Source: Rickettsiales bacterium (lineage in GTDB: Bacteria; Pseudomonadota; Alphaproteobacteria; Rickettsiales; JALZUV01). From it: DNA of 64,000 nucleotides. The stretch covers positions 25,840 to 89,839 of the forward strand of contig JAQXAR010000004.1 in the NCBI GenBank assembly GCA_029252805.1, given 5' to 3'. The position numbers and the translations under genes are program-made. Shown here piece by piece: positions 1-9,475 of the stretch. The notes below the pieces were generated by a model. The model was not told the origin of the DNA and searched no databases. It saw only the letters and a program-made list of their open reading frames with translations. The first letter of the stretch is position 1, and the number at the start of each line of letters is the position of its first letter.

Positions 1-1
1 G

Positions 2-142
2 TGGAAGCATTTAGAGAATGATATGGAACATCCGATTATCCGCCCGCTACGTGCGTGGATGGATGAAGTTTTACCGGTCAGCAATTTACGCGGCATTCCT
101 CCATTAGAAACCAAACAGAAATCAGGAGGCCAGATTGGCTAA
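2..142 (+). CDS. amgK: AmgK-like sugar kinase, 3' end only
   Basis: Only the last 46 codons lie in the window. The frame is open from the left edge to a TAA at 140-142. The visible tail contains the pattern HLENDMEHPIIRPLRAW, which resembles the C-terminus of alphaproteobacterial AmgK, an aminoglycoside-phosphotransferase-fold kinase that phosphorylates N-acetylmuramate/N-acetylglucosamine at the anomeric position during peptidoglycan recycling. The next gene is murU, the usual partner, and its start overlaps this stop by 8 bases, which supports the call. No catalytic residues are in view, so the identity rests on the tail motif and the neighbour. Confidence 0.7.
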   Translation, partial: WKHLENDMEHPIIRPLRAWMDEVLPVSNLRGIPPLETKQKSGGQIG

Positions 143-851
143 CCCTATCGAAGCAATGATTTTAGCCGCAGGTCGTGGCCGCCGCATGCAACCTTATACG
201 AGCGAAACGCCAAAGCCTTTAGTTAAAGTCGGAGGTCATCCGCTGATTGATTATGCGCTTAAGCTAGTCCAACACGCTGGCATCGAAGAAGCGATTGTAA
301 ATACGCATCATTTAGGCGAACAAATTGAGGGTTACCTCGCAAAGCAGAATTTTACCTGCACCATCTCGCGCGAGGAAGAATTGTTAGAAACGGGTGGCGG
401 TATCTGCCGTGCGTTGCCTTTGCTGGGGAGCAGTTTCTTCACCCTTAATAGCGATGTCATTTGTGTGGAAGAATCGAATAGTTCTGTATTGAAGAAAATG
501 AATGAAGCATGGGATGCATCTCATATGGACGGGCTCATGCTACTTTGTCCATTAGAACGCGCAGTCGGCTATAAAGGCGCAGGCGATTTCAGTCTCGCTG
601 AAGATGGCCGCATTCAGCCACGCGTTGAGGGAAAATCAGCTTATGTTTATATGGGTATTCAACGCCTGCATAAACGCTTTCTGGACGGCGCTCCAAAGGG
701 TGCATTCAGCCTAAGCCAACTCTATAAAGCAGCCGTTAATAAGGGCGAAAATTGTCCGCTTTACGGCATGGTTCACGAAGGCGCATGGCTACATGTTGGT
801 GATGCACAAGGCATAGAGCTTGCGGAAAACTATTTAAGCGAACTTATATAA
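135..851 (+). CDS. murU: MurU-type nucleotidyltransferase
   Basis: This 238-aa sugar-1-phosphate nucleotidyltransferase most likely makes UDP-MurNAc from MurNAc-1-phosphate in the cell-wall recycling bypass. The N-terminal signature AAGRGRRMQPYTSETPKPL (residues about 11-29) is the nucleotide-binding loop, and LNSDVI near residue 103 carries the metal-binding Asp. The start is a TTG at 135, set by a strong AGGAGG at 124-129 that lies inside the end of amgK, so the two genes are translationally coupled. Length is normal for the family. Its 3' end overlaps the convergent gene on the other strand by 22 bases (830-851). A related glucose-1-phosphate transferase cannot be excluded from motifs alone, but the amgK neighbour favours MurU. 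Confidence 0.85.
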   Translation: MANPIEAMILAAGRGRRMQPYTSETPKPLVKVGGHPLIDYALKLVQHAGIEEAIVNTHHLGEQIEGYLAKQNFTCTISREEELLETGGGICRALPLLGSSFFTLNSDVICVEESNSSVLKKMNEAWDASHMDGLMLLCPLERAVGYKGAGDFSLAEDGRIQPRVEGKSAYVYMGIQRLHKRFLDGAPKGAFSLSQLYKAAVNKGENCPLYGMVHEGAWLHVGDAQGIELAENYLSELI

Positions 852-2233
852 TCATCATACCATACGGGCGGCTGAGTCACTGCACCCATCGGATAGATCT
901 TACCTTTAGGATCTACAGGAATGCGCGTTTTTGCCGGAATTCCAATAATTCCATTCGGATTTAAGATCACTTCTTGGCGCGGGTGAACGCGATACTGATT
1001 TCCATCTGAAACCCTTACAAAGCCATCCCGTCGGAATTTAGGTGTCACGCCCGGGGCTAGTTTAACTTCATAACCTTTTGCATCGGTGAAGCTACCTCCA
1101 TTGGGCAAAGAGAAGTTCACTGCTGGCGGTCCTGTTTGACTAATAAACGAAATATTCGCACCTAGCGGTAAGGTGATGTAGCTTTCATCAGGCGAAATAA
1201 AAGTGCTATTACCGACATTGTAAACATGCTTGCCTTTTTTCATAACCAGAGCAAAAAGCCTGTTTAAAATCCCCCAAAACTTTCCGTTCTGACAATCCTT
1301 ATATTTAAATAATTTGCTTAATAAGTTCGTAATGCCGTTATTAATCTCATCCTTAAGATTAAAATCACCGAACAAACCATTTGTTGCATCATCGAGCTTT
1401 TGTTGAGCTTTCACTACCTCGCTACGCGCTGTATTTAAATGCCCCTGAACGGTCCCTAAATGCTGATTTAGAGTTGCCGCGATTCCATCAATTTCAGCTT
1501 GCGGCGTTGCCGTATTCGTATTGATAAATTTATTCACTTGCGTACTGAGTAAACCCATACCTTGGTTTACAAGTCCTGTTACGGCTCCTCCTACAACAGG
1601 CATCTGGCCTAACAAACCCGAAATTTCGCTTCCAATACTCGTGAGCAATTGATTCGCTTGATTACTCGGAATTGCCCCCCCAGCTTGAAACGTTGATACA
1701 AGCCCGCCTAATTGGTTCATATAACCTTGAATTTTATTCATCCGAGCATTGATCTCAGCTATAGGAGTTGGAATGTTTATTTTTGCTTTGCCAAGTAAGT
1801 TTTGCATGGCCGATTGCGCGAACGAAGTCAATGCACCACACGGAATTTCTCTCTCATTCAACTCACCAAACACTCCAACAGGTTCATTAAATTTTGGATT
1901 CTTTGCGGGATCATATCCGGGCGGAGAATCACTACCATCTGTATATTTACGCATGGTATTAGGGCATTGGTGCTTAGTTCCTGGGCGACAAGGAGCACCT
2001 GGATGGCTATTGCCTACCGCTGTTACAATGGGTGCTGCCCCCATTTGATTGCGCAGGTAAAGCGGCATATCCCCACGCCCCTTACAATCAAGAACAGCAG
2101 CACGAGTAGCCCCGCCTGCTGAAATTTCATTAAGCGACATTCCTGATTGGATCATTTCTTTACAGGTCGTCGCAGGGGCTGCCTGTAGCATATTTGGCAG
2201 CAGCATCGTTAAAACTATAGCTAAACGTACCAT
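830..2233 (-). CDS. exported protein of unknown function, T4SS-linked operon
   Basis: This 467-aa protein has no family I recognise. Residues 1-18 form a signal peptide with a cleavable AQA/AAP-like end. The mature part begins with a Cys-containing segment (TTCKEM, VLDCKG, PGAPCRPG, HQCPN), then has a long helical region of about residues 140-300 rich in Leu, Gly, Asn and Gln (for example GQMPVVGGAVTGLVNQGMG), and ends in a beta-rich, Pro/Gly-rich tail with hydrophilic repeats. Its ATG overlaps the stop of the upstream 1514-aa gene (ATGA at 2233), so the two are coupled and probably act together. The helical Leu/Gly-rich section resembles a similar section in the 1514-aa partner. Periplasmic or surface location is inferred from the signal peptide; function is unknown. 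Confidence 0.75.
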   Translation of the reverse strand: MVRLAIVLTMLLPNMLQAAPATTCKEMIQSGMSLNEISAGGATRAAVLDCKGRGDMPLYLRNQMGAAPIVTAVGNSHPGAPCRPGTKHQCPNTMRKYTDGSDSPPGYDPAKNPKFNEPVGVFGELNEREIPCGALTSFAQSAMQNLLGKAKINIPTPIAEINARMNKIQGYMNQLGGLVSTFQAGGAIPSNQANQLLTSIGSEISGLLGQMPVVGGAVTGLVNQGMGLLSTQVNKFINTNTATPQAEIDGIAATLNQHLGTVQGHLNTARSEVVKAQQKLDDATNGLFGDFNLKDEINNGITNLLSKLFKYKDCQNGKFWGILNRLFALVMKKGKHVYNVGNSTFISPDESYITLPLGANISFISQTGPPAVNFSLPNGGSFTDAKGYEVKLAPGVTPKFRRDGFVRVSDGNQYRVHPRQEVILNPNGIIGIPAKTRIPVDPKGKIYPMGAVTQPPVWYDDYISSLK

Positions 2234-5200
2234 CAGAACTTCATCTCTCTCACGTCAAGTCGTGGACGATAAATGATGACGTTATTCCATTGACGTTCAA
2301 CACAATGACCAAGCTCAGGGTCATCACAATAATAGGTCGCGGCCACTTGCTCTTCAATAAGCACCTGAACATACTCGGGCAAGTCTTTCTTACTCGGATA
2401 AAGCCTTCGGTTCGCACCACGCCCTGAATAACTCGTACCTCCACAAGCATCTGGGTATTTCCCGTTATTAGATTCACTCACTTCTACAAAGTTAAGGTCC
2501 TTAGGGTTGTTCACGTTTCGTGTCGCTTCAACAAACGCCACATGCGGCAATCCACCCTTACCGGCGGGCCAAATTAAAATATCATGCTTCTGTGCCTTAT
2601 CAAGGCCACCCATAATAATACTCCCCGACTTAGGCGACCCATAAGCATACGGGAATTGCTGATTCTTACCAATCACCTGGCCCGTTCTTGCGTCATCACG
2701 ATTGGCAGGCGTACTCACATAACCACGCCATATTAAAGGGGCCTCCTGTCGGATTTGTTCAATCATATCTTTGCTATCTTGCGTTTTTTCACTGACCTTA
2801 GTCGGCGTAGAAAGTGCCGCTCCCAGTAAGGTTAAGACTTTTTCTTCACTTGATTGCTTTTTAAAGGTTTTCTCATACTGACAGAGACAACTGAGACCAT
2901 GCGTACGGAAACAGTTCGCTTGATACATTTTTAATTCAGCCCATTCGGAGCCCGCAAGCGATGGGAATTTTCTATCTTGTGGAATGGTCTTACTGCCGTT
3001 TTTACCGTCCTTCCAATCCTGCATGGTCATACAGCTATCGCCAATACCCGCGCCACCGCCATAGCGGCAAAGCTGTGCTTTACGGCCATGGATCGAGTTA
3101 TAATCTCGGCCAACACCCATTACAGCGTCATTTTGTCCCCAATCACACCAATAGTCTGGATCTTTCTTCGGTTGGAAGGCTTCTCCCCCTGTATCCCACC
3201 AACGCATATACGGACGATGGTTTTTAAAATATTCACGGAAGCCGTGCCCATCAGCAGGATCTTCATCTGCATATTTTTTCTTCCATTTTTCGACATTCTT
3301 ACCAAATTTTCCTCCAATGCTGGATGGAACATAAAGTCCAGAGCCCAGTCTCTTTTTCGGCGTCTTATCATCCGTTCTAAAGTCCCCTTTGCGGGTACGA
3401 ATTTTTAAGAAATTAACACTGTAAATTGGCTTCGCAGCATCACCGCAAATCTTATCAATGTTTTTCTTCTCACACTTTTCCGCATCCGATTTTGACTCTT
3501 TATCAATATTGATATCGTCTTTAGCCTTCTCACCTTGATTATCACAGGTGTACTCTTCTTTAGCTTTTTTGCATAATGCCGGATCCCCTTTATGGTTAAA
3601 CCGCGTACTGCATACTGGCCAGTTTTTACCTACTGCCGTTGGACCCCATTCAGGTTCTTCTTTTTTATTATCACCCGAACGTGTGCGTTCCAATGATTCG
3701 GCCCTAGCGGCACGACCACATTTGTTGCATGCTATTGTGTAGAAGGCGACTTTCTTAAGTTGTTTCTTCATTTCCTTACATGAAGGCCCATCTGTAACAC
3801 CGAAGTACGTTTCAACAGCACAACCAACAGCAGCCACCGCAGCGAGTGCCGCATGTTTTGCAATTTTTGGACATGAGTTACATATCTCGTCACCATAATC
3901 ACAATCTGAATTCTTACCGGAAGCCCTGCAATATTTCTTCCTATAATGTTTCCAATTGATCTTATACTCGTCCCAGAATGCTTTTTCATTCGTATCAATC
4001 TGGCATCCCATGCAGAGGCGGTAATCTTTATAACGGAAGCGTAGGAGGTCTACCTCCACCGCAGAACAATAGATAGTGCACCCAAATTCCCAATACCCTT
4101 TTTTCTGCTTTTTACTAGGGACACAGAAATATTTCTTTGATTTTGGCACGGCATCGCCACCTAAAGGGTTTGGAGTCGGTGTGCTGAGATAAACAGAAAA
4201 GTTCGTTTTACTCTCTGTTACATCACCAAATAAATTACGATCTGTCAATAAGGTAGTATCCGACAGTTCCGCAATGTCATAGCGCGGCGAAAATGGATGT
4301 AGCGGATCAATAATCCGTTCTACAGGGTGATCAGCGTATGCATTAATTGATTTTGTAAGCTTATCAACCCCCGGAAGACTCAAAAGGTTATTCATTTTAT
4401 TATAACCCGTCTTCAACTCAACATCACTACTGTTGCTCCAAGTCTTAGATGGCCACTTAATTTTACGTTCGGGCCAATTATCTTTACGGAACTCATCCGC
4501 CTCTTTATTTGCATCGGAATTCTCGTGACGATCATATTTAATCCACGGCATATAATCATCTTTAAGCAAGCCTTTATACGAACGTTTCAGATAATCCCTT
4601 ACATCATATTCTCCTTCTCCGAACCCAATACGCTTTGCTCTAAACGGCTGACAAAAACGTGGAGATTTCCCCACTTCGCCTTTATCCCGGTTATAAATAT
4701 AATCTGGGTTAAATGATTTTTGCGAAATATGCTGATTGGCACAACTATCAAGCATTAAGCGCACCCAATAAGCCGGCTTACATTCAGCAGCCGCTGACTT
4801 GCTAGGCTTCATTAATTTCTCAATTTCCTTGAATTGGCCCGCTAATAGAAGCTGCTCAAGTTTTTTCTTTATATCACTACCACCACCGACTAACGAACCA
4901 ACAGCTCCGCCTATGGCACCCCCAAGGCCTGCTAAAATTTGGCCAGAGAATTTATCTATATATTTCTTATATTCTTTATTTTTCCATAGGATAGAATTAA
5001 GTTCCCAATCATTCTTTAATCCACATTTAGGCAAAGGGTTGAAGCAACCAAACGCGCCTCGGAAAATATCATAAGCATTATCTTCAAGTTTATCTTTTGG
5101 GACCCTACGAAGATTCTGACTGCCTGGGCACATATCACGATAGCGCCATCCATTATCCAGCTCCAAAGTCGATAGGCGTTCTGTGTTTTTAGGAACGATA

Positions 5201-6777
5201 CACGATAGTTTCTTTGAAGATTTATCATATTGCGGCAACGACCCAGCGATTCCAGGGAAGGGCAATTCATCTTCCATTAGCGTTCGTCCATAAATCTCAT
5301 AATCATGATCGACACCCAGGGTCCCTATAAAGCACATATCACGATAGCGATTATCCTGACACGGCTCGCTTACTTCATCATCGCCGCCGCCAAAGCCGCC
5401 AACAAGACTGCTAATGACGCCGCAGCCTTTCTTCGGGTTATCCATTCGGTAAGCACCGGCTCTTGTTTTCTCACCGGGCTTATTAATCTCATAATCATGA
5501 TGATCCTTATCTAAGTAACGATCACGATTATTCGTCGGTGGTTTATATTCAAAATATTGTTTCACGCGGTCCGTAAATTCTTTGCCACCCGAATTCGCAC
5601 CTTTTAGAAGTATATTGCTATCACATTCAACTTCCGGACATTTATATTTTTCACTTATTCGCTTGGCTTTACAAAGCAGTCCAAATCCTGGGCCTACACT
5701 TACGAGATCACGAGACCCGCCACCACCGCCCAAGCCATTCACTAGACCGTCAATACCGCCTAACCCTAGCTGATCAAGAGCAGCATTAACCCCTGAGTTT
5801 GCAAGCCCCGAAACCGCTCCTGCAAGATCACCATTTTTGAGTTTATTCAATGCATCTTCAACTTTATCGCGCATCGGCCCTAAAGGTAGCTTATCCAGCA
5901 ACTTACCTAGCGCCTCTTCTGCTAATTTTTTTAATTCATCTTTAGCTTTCGCTAAAACGCCATCAGCATATGCAGTAATAACTCCTGTCACCTTTTCGCG
6001 TAAATCTCCGAAATTCGGCAACATACCGCATATAGAATCTAGTTTTGATTTTATGCCCGCAAGTTTACTCATATCGAGATTCTTGATTTTACCCAGAAGC
6101 CCCGTAATGTCACTTCCTAGAGTCTCTGGGTTCATGGCTTTATCGAGAAGGTCCTTGGCTTTATCTATCTCCTTCATCACGCCTTCTTTTTCAAGAAACC
6201 CTGCTAGATCTTTTTGCGCCTTTTCTACCGCACCAGGCACTTCGGGCCATTTGGCAATTAAATCCGATATCTTTTTCTGCTGTTTAACATAGTTTGCTTT
6301 TTTGTTCGGATCAGCTTCCTGAGCTAGTTTATCTCCATATTTTTTGTGAAGCGTCCTGAGTTTTGCATCAAATGCCGGCAGACTCTGGGCACTCAAAACT
6401 CCATCAATCATCCCCCCTAAAACACCCGTTGCCTCAAAGCTGGGGTTTTGAAGGATATTATCCAAATTACTTAACTGATCTGTCACTTTATCAGGATGAA
6501 AACCATCCAACATAGGGCTGATTTGATCTAAATTATTATAAAGATCATCATCAGTCATTCCCATTAAATTTGTAGCAAAATCAAGAGTTTTTCGAACATC
6601 TTTGATGCCCGGAACGGGAGGAATCAGCTTCAACAAGTCTGTTGGACTCTTATTACAGCCAGGAATTTGCAGTTGCGCATGGGCAGAAAAAGCAAATAAC
6701 AGAACGAAGCAAAGGAGAAAGAGGCTTAACCCTCTAACTCCTTTATGTTTAAAATCGCATGCTTCGTTTTTAGCCAT
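2233..6777 (-). CDS. giant Cys-rich exported protein with C-terminal CHAP-like domain
   Basis: This is a 1514-aa exported protein. A hydrophobic segment at residues 17-34 ending SAHAQ is a signal peptide. Residues about 40-350 are a helical, charged region; a Gly-rich linker (GLGGGGGS) follows; then comes a long section with roughly forty cysteines, including paired CxxC-like motifs, and short repeats such as YRDMC (seen twice) and HDYEI. The last ~120 residues look like a CHAP/NlpC-type amidase fold: HDILIW, then PHVAFVE (His near residue 1412) and VEVSESN. I see no Cys at the usual catalytic place upstream of that His, so activity is doubtful. It is coupled to the 467-aa gene downstream and lies 19 bases after the 347-aa gene. 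The many cysteines imply oxidative folding in the periplasm. The nearby virB8-virB9 suggests a T4SS-related role, which is inference. Confidence 0.8.
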   Translation of the reverse strand: MAKNEACDFKHKGVRGLSLFLLCFVLLFAFSAHAQLQIPGCNKSPTDLLKLIPPVPGIKDVRKTLDFATNLMGMTDDDLYNNLDQISPMLDGFHPDKVTDQLSNLDNILQNPSFEATGVLGGMIDGVLSAQSLPAFDAKLRTLHKKYGDKLAQEADPNKKANYVKQQKKISDLIAKWPEVPGAVEKAQKDLAGFLEKEGVMKEIDKAKDLLDKAMNPETLGSDITGLLGKIKNLDMSKLAGIKSKLDSICGMLPNFGDLREKVTGVITAYADGVLAKAKDELKKLAEEALGKLLDKLPLGPMRDKVEDALNKLKNGDLAGAVSGLANSGVNAALDQLGLGGIDGLVNGLGGGGGSRDLVSVGPGFGLLCKAKRISEKYKCPEVECDSNILLKGANSGGKEFTDRVKQYFEYKPPTNNRDRYLDKDHHDYEINKPGEKTRAGAYRMDNPKKGCGVISSLVGGFGGGDDEVSEPCQDNRYRDMCFIGTLGVDHDYEIYGRTLMEDELPFPGIAGSLPQYDKSSKKLSCIVPKNTERLSTLELDNGWRYRDMCPGSQNLRRVPKDKLEDNAYDIFRGAFGCFNPLPKCGLKNDWELNSILWKNKEYKKYIDKFSGQILAGLGGAIGGAVGSLVGGGSDIKKKLEQLLLAGQFKEIEKLMKPSKSAAAECKPAYWVRLMLDSCANQHISQKSFNPDYIYNRDKGEVGKSPRFCQPFRAKRIGFGEGEYDVRDYLKRSYKGLLKDDYMPWIKYDRHENSDANKEADEFRKDNWPERKIKWPSKTWSNSSDVELKTGYNKMNNLLSLPGVDKLTKSINAYADHPVERIIDPLHPFSPRYDIAELSDTTLLTDRNLFGDVTESKTNFSVYLSTPTPNPLGGDAVPKSKKYFCVPSKKQKKGYWEFGCTIYCSAVEVDLLRFRYKDYRLCMGCQIDTNEKAFWDEYKINWKHYRKKYCRASGKNSDCDYGDEICNSCPKIAKHAALAAVAAVGCAVETYFGVTDGPSCKEMKKQLKKVAFYTIACNKCGRAARAESLERTRSGDNKKEEPEWGPTAVGKNWPVCSTRFNHKGDPALCKKAKEEYTCDNQGEKAKDDINIDKESKSDAEKCEKKNIDKICGDAAKPIYSVNFLKIRTRKGDFRTDDKTPKKRLGSGLYVPSSIGGKFGKNVEKWKKKYADEDPADGHGFREYFKNHRPYMRWWDTGGEAFQPKKDPDYWCDWGQNDAVMGVGRDYNSIHGRKAQLCRYGGGAGIGDSCMTMQDWKDGKNGSKTIPQDRKFPSLAGSEWAELKMYQANCFRTHGLSCLCQYEKTFKKQSSEEKVLTLLGAALSTPTKVSEKTQDSKDMIEQIRQEAPLIWRGYVSTPANRDDARTGQVIGKNQQFPYAYGSPKSGSIIMGGLDKAQKHDILIWPAGKGGLPHVAFVEATRNVNNPKDLNFVEVSESNNGKYPDACGGTSYSGRGANRRLYPSKKDLPEYVQVLIEEQVAATYYCDDPELGHCVERQWNNVIIYRPRLDVREMKF

Positions 6778-6796
6778 GCAGCTTACAGTCCTTTAT

Positions 6797-7840
6797 TTAT
6801 TTAACTTGAGAGGCGCGCTTAATAACGTCAGCACCCGGTAAATCATCATCATCATCTTCTTCATCATAATTATAATCTGTAGACTCTAACAGTTGAGCAA
6901 TCATTTGACCATCAAACCCAGGCAATAGCTTACCTTTCATCATAAGAGGGTTAAGGGCTGCCTTCATGACTTGATTTGGAATATCCTTACGTGAGTGCTC
7001 ATTGAGCAAATTCATCACTTTGCGAATTTTATTTTTTTCTTTAAGCGAAGCGCTTGCATGCACTGAGCGAAGTTTTTCGTCCATTTTATACATCGCTTTT
7101 TTCATTTTACGGCCACCATTCTTACCGAAATCATTGATCACCTTGGTCATCACCTCAGTTCCCTCGACTCGACGGGCGACTTGTAGGACGCTTAACTCTC
7201 TTTCTGATTTCTGCATCACCTCCAAATTCGCCATGATTGGCGCCGTATTAGATTGTGCCAGTTTATTCAATACAGCCGTAATCGCTGGCTTATCTGCAGG
7301 CGCCTCAGAGAGCCTCAGAATCGTATTCATTGCTTCAATATAACGAATAATGCCAGCAAGATCGGCCGTCGGTAGGTTGCTACCCAAATTATTAATACGC
7401 TTTGCAACCGCCTTACCCATTTCATCAACGAGTTTATCACGCGTTAATCCAGTCAACGGCGGTGTCTTCGGAGGTGTCGTTGGAGGGTTTGGGTTCGTCC
7501 GAGGTGTCGCTGGAGGTCTCATTGAGGGTGACGAGTTCGTCCGAGGCGTCGCTGGAGGTGGATTGGACTTCGTCGGAGGTGCCGTTGGACTGCTCGACGT
7601 AGAACCACTTCGATTAGGCAGCGCCTTACAGCCGATTGTATTACCATTCGTACAAGCCATACCTTGTTTCAGTTGATTTTTGTAAGTATCGAGCAAATTC
7701 TTGCCCGCGCCAGAGCCTGTTGCACTGCCACCTTTGCCAATACTGTTTAACAAATCAGCTTGAGTTGTATTTACTTGAGCACTCGCTGTAGTCAATCCTG
7801 CGAATAGAACCATCAAAAAACTTATATAAAATTGACGCAT
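6797..7840 (-). CDS. exported Pro-rich protein of unknown function
   Basis: This is a 347-aa protein and the first gene of the three-gene minus-strand operon. Residues 1-21 are a signal peptide ending ASAQV. A low-complexity segment around residues 75-130 is rich in Pro, Thr, Ser and Asn and contains the repeated unit RPPATPRTN or a close variant; this is the kind of extended linker seen in envelope-spanning proteins. The remainder (about 135-345) is predicted helical and ends in an acidic run (EEDDDDDLPG) before a short basic tail. I recognise no domain. The divergent neighbour 93 bases away is virB8, so the intergenic gap 7841-7933 should hold promoters for both directions. Confidence 0.7.
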   Translation of the reverse strand: MRQFYISFLMVLFAGLTTASAQVNTTQADLLNSIGKGGSATGSGAGKNLLDTYKNQLKQGMACTNGNTIGCKALPNRSGSTSSSPTAPPTKSNPPPATPRTNSSPSMRPPATPRTNPNPPTTPPKTPPLTGLTRDKLVDEMGKAVAKRINNLGSNLPTADLAGIIRYIEAMNTILRLSEAPADKPAITAVLNKLAQSNTAPIMANLEVMQKSERELSVLQVARRVEGTEVMTKVINDFGKNGGRKMKKAMYKMDEKLRSVHASASLKEKNKIRKVMNLLNEHSRKDIPNQVMKAALNPLMMKGKLLPGFDGQMIAQLLESTDYNYDEEDDDDDLPGADVIKRASQVK

Positions 7841-7933
7841 TACATGACACTCCCAGTATTTTTATACTTCATTATCTAAATGATCGCACATAAACATTTC
7901 ATTTCTATGACAGTTAGGGGTAATTATTAAACC

Positions 7934-8698
7934 ATGGAGGATATCAGACAGCAGTTAGATACCAGTGCCATTCGCAAGTCGGTGGCAGATGAAAGCTATT
8001 TTGTTAATGCAAAGCAATGGTTTGATGAGATTTACCACCGCCCTCTTGTCGAACGAAGCTTCTTTATCCTCATTATGGCACTTTCTGCACTCACTATCTT
8101 CTTCTCTGCCATCACCTACCTTTCAATGCTACCTTTATCGCGTACCGTGCCTTATACGATCTACAGCGATGATTTGGCAGAAGAGTTGCCTATTATCAGT
8201 AAATTACGAAGCAAACCCGCTGAAGATATTAATGTTGCGGTTGCCCGGTTCTTGCTCTCAAACTATCTGAAAGAACGCGAAGCCTTCCGTTATGATGTGA
8301 CAAAATTAGAATGGCAGTTCAACCGTATCCGCAGCACAAGCGGAGAAAAAGAATTTCAACGATACCAACGCTTTATTAATCCTGAGAACCCTAGCAGCCC
8401 TTTCAACAAATATGGAAGATCGGCGACCCGTACGGTCTCTATCTATGATATCCGGATGGATCTTGCTAGCTACCCAAGCCGCGCAACCCTTTACTTCACC
8501 ACCAATGTTGCACGGGGCAAGCAGCAACAACAAAATAATTGGGTCACGAATATTACTTTTCGTTTCCCCAAACTTACGGTAGACCAGAATACCAATGAGG
8601 TTTTGCAATGGAATACGGCAAAGGAAACGTATGAACTCGCAGAAAAAATCGATTTTCGGGTAGGTCAATATAATGTGCAGGAAGTGACACACAGATAA
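7934..8698 (+). CDS. virB8: VirB8-like T4SS inner-membrane protein, second copy
   Basis: This 254-aa protein has the VirB8 layout: a cytoplasmic N-terminus of about 42 residues, one transmembrane helix (FFILIMALSALTIFFSAITY, residues about 43-62), then a periplasmic NTF2-like domain with SNYLKEREAFRYD and IDFRVGQYNVQEV at the end. VirB8 is a scaffold of the T4SS inner-membrane complex and binds VirB10 and VirB9. The end lacks the NPxGFxVxxY motif that the copy in the main cluster (34462-35169) keeps, so this is a divergent paralogue rather than a recent duplicate. It is followed after 3 bases by virB9 and then lipB. Duplicated virB8 and virB9 at a separate locus are a known feature of rickettsial rvh systems. 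Confidence 0.82.
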   Translation: MEDIRQQLDTSAIRKSVADESYFVNAKQWFDEIYHRPLVERSFFILIMALSALTIFFSAITYLSMLPLSRTVPYTIYSDDLAEELPIISKLRSKPAEDINVAVARFLLSNYLKEREAFRYDVTKLEWQFNRIRSTSGEKEFQRYQRFINPENPSSPFNKYGRSATRTVSIYDIRMDLASYPSRATLYFTTNVARGKQQQQNNWVTNITFRFPKLTVDQNTNEVLQWNTAKETYELAEKIDFRVGQYNVQEVTHR

Positions 8699-8701
8699 AC
8701 T

Positions 8702-9475
8702 ATGATGCGTCTTTTTACTCTATCATTGCTTCTGAGCGGGCTATTCTTGCTCTCTCCCAGTGCTGCGGACGCTTTAAAGTCGCCGCGCCCTCAAGGCGTT
8801 GATGGCCGCATTCATACCATCATGTATGCGCCGGATGAGGTGTTCAAATTTACCGGCCATTACGGCTATCAGTCCAGTATTTTGCTAGATGTGGGCGAAG
8901 AAATTCAAACGATTTCTATGGGTGACTCCGTACCATGGCAGATCACGCCTTCTGGAAACCGAATCTTTTTAAAGCCAGTCGAACAGGACGCGCAAACCAA
9001 CATGACACTGCTGACCAATAAGCGTACTTACTTATTTGAATTGCACGCAGAAGAAGCGGAAAGCATTGAAGACCCTAATCTAATTTGGGTGATGAAATTC
9101 ATTTATCCGACTCAGACCTTCGTGAGCAAGAAAAAGAAAAAAGAGAAGTTGCGGAAACCTGAAATAGACGGGTATGAGAATTTCAATTTCAACTATTCCA
9201 TTCGTGGCTCTCAAATCTTCGCTCCGGTCAAAATCTATGATGATGGCGAATTTACCTATTTCGAGTTCCGCGATAAAAACGCCTCAATTCCAGCATTTTA
9301 CCATGTAGATGCTCAAAATAACGAGGCGCTGATCAACTTCCGAGCGCGTGGCGATAAAATTATCGTTGAACGAGTCTCTAGTCGTTTCACCCTGCGCCAT
9401 GGCAATGAAATTGTCTGCGTCTATAATGAAGCTCTGGCGCGAAGCAGCAGACAAACGCCACCGCAAATGCGCTAA
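8702..9475 (+). CDS. virB9: VirB9-like T4SS core protein, full-length copy
   Basis: This 257-aa protein has a signal peptide (residues 1-24, ending SAADA), an N-terminal VirB9 domain (IHTIMYAPDEVFKFTGHYGYQ, then IQTISMGDSVPWQITPSGNRIFLKP and TNMTLLTNKRTYLFEL), a Lys-rich linker near 145-155, and the complete C-terminal domain (NFNYSIRG, IYDDGEFTYFEF, IPAFYHVDAQNNEALINF, VSSRFTLRHG). In model systems VirB9 forms the outer layers of the core complex with VirB7 and VirB10, and its C-terminal domain does the outer-membrane work. The VirB9 of the main cluster lacks that domain, so this copy may supply it. Its TAA overlaps the ATG of lipB (TAATG at 9473-9477). Confidence 0.88.
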   Translation: MMRLFTLSLLLSGLFLLSPSAADALKSPRPQGVDGRIHTIMYAPDEVFKFTGHYGYQSSILLDVGEEIQTISMGDSVPWQITPSGNRIFLKPVEQDAQTNMTLLTNKRTYLFELHAEEAESIEDPNLIWVMKFIYPTQTFVSKKKKKEKLRKPEIDGYENFNFNYSIRGSQIFAPVKIYDDGEFTYFEFRDKNASIPAFYHVDAQNNEALINFRARGDKIIVERVSSRFTLRHGNEIVCVYNEALARSSRQTPPQMR

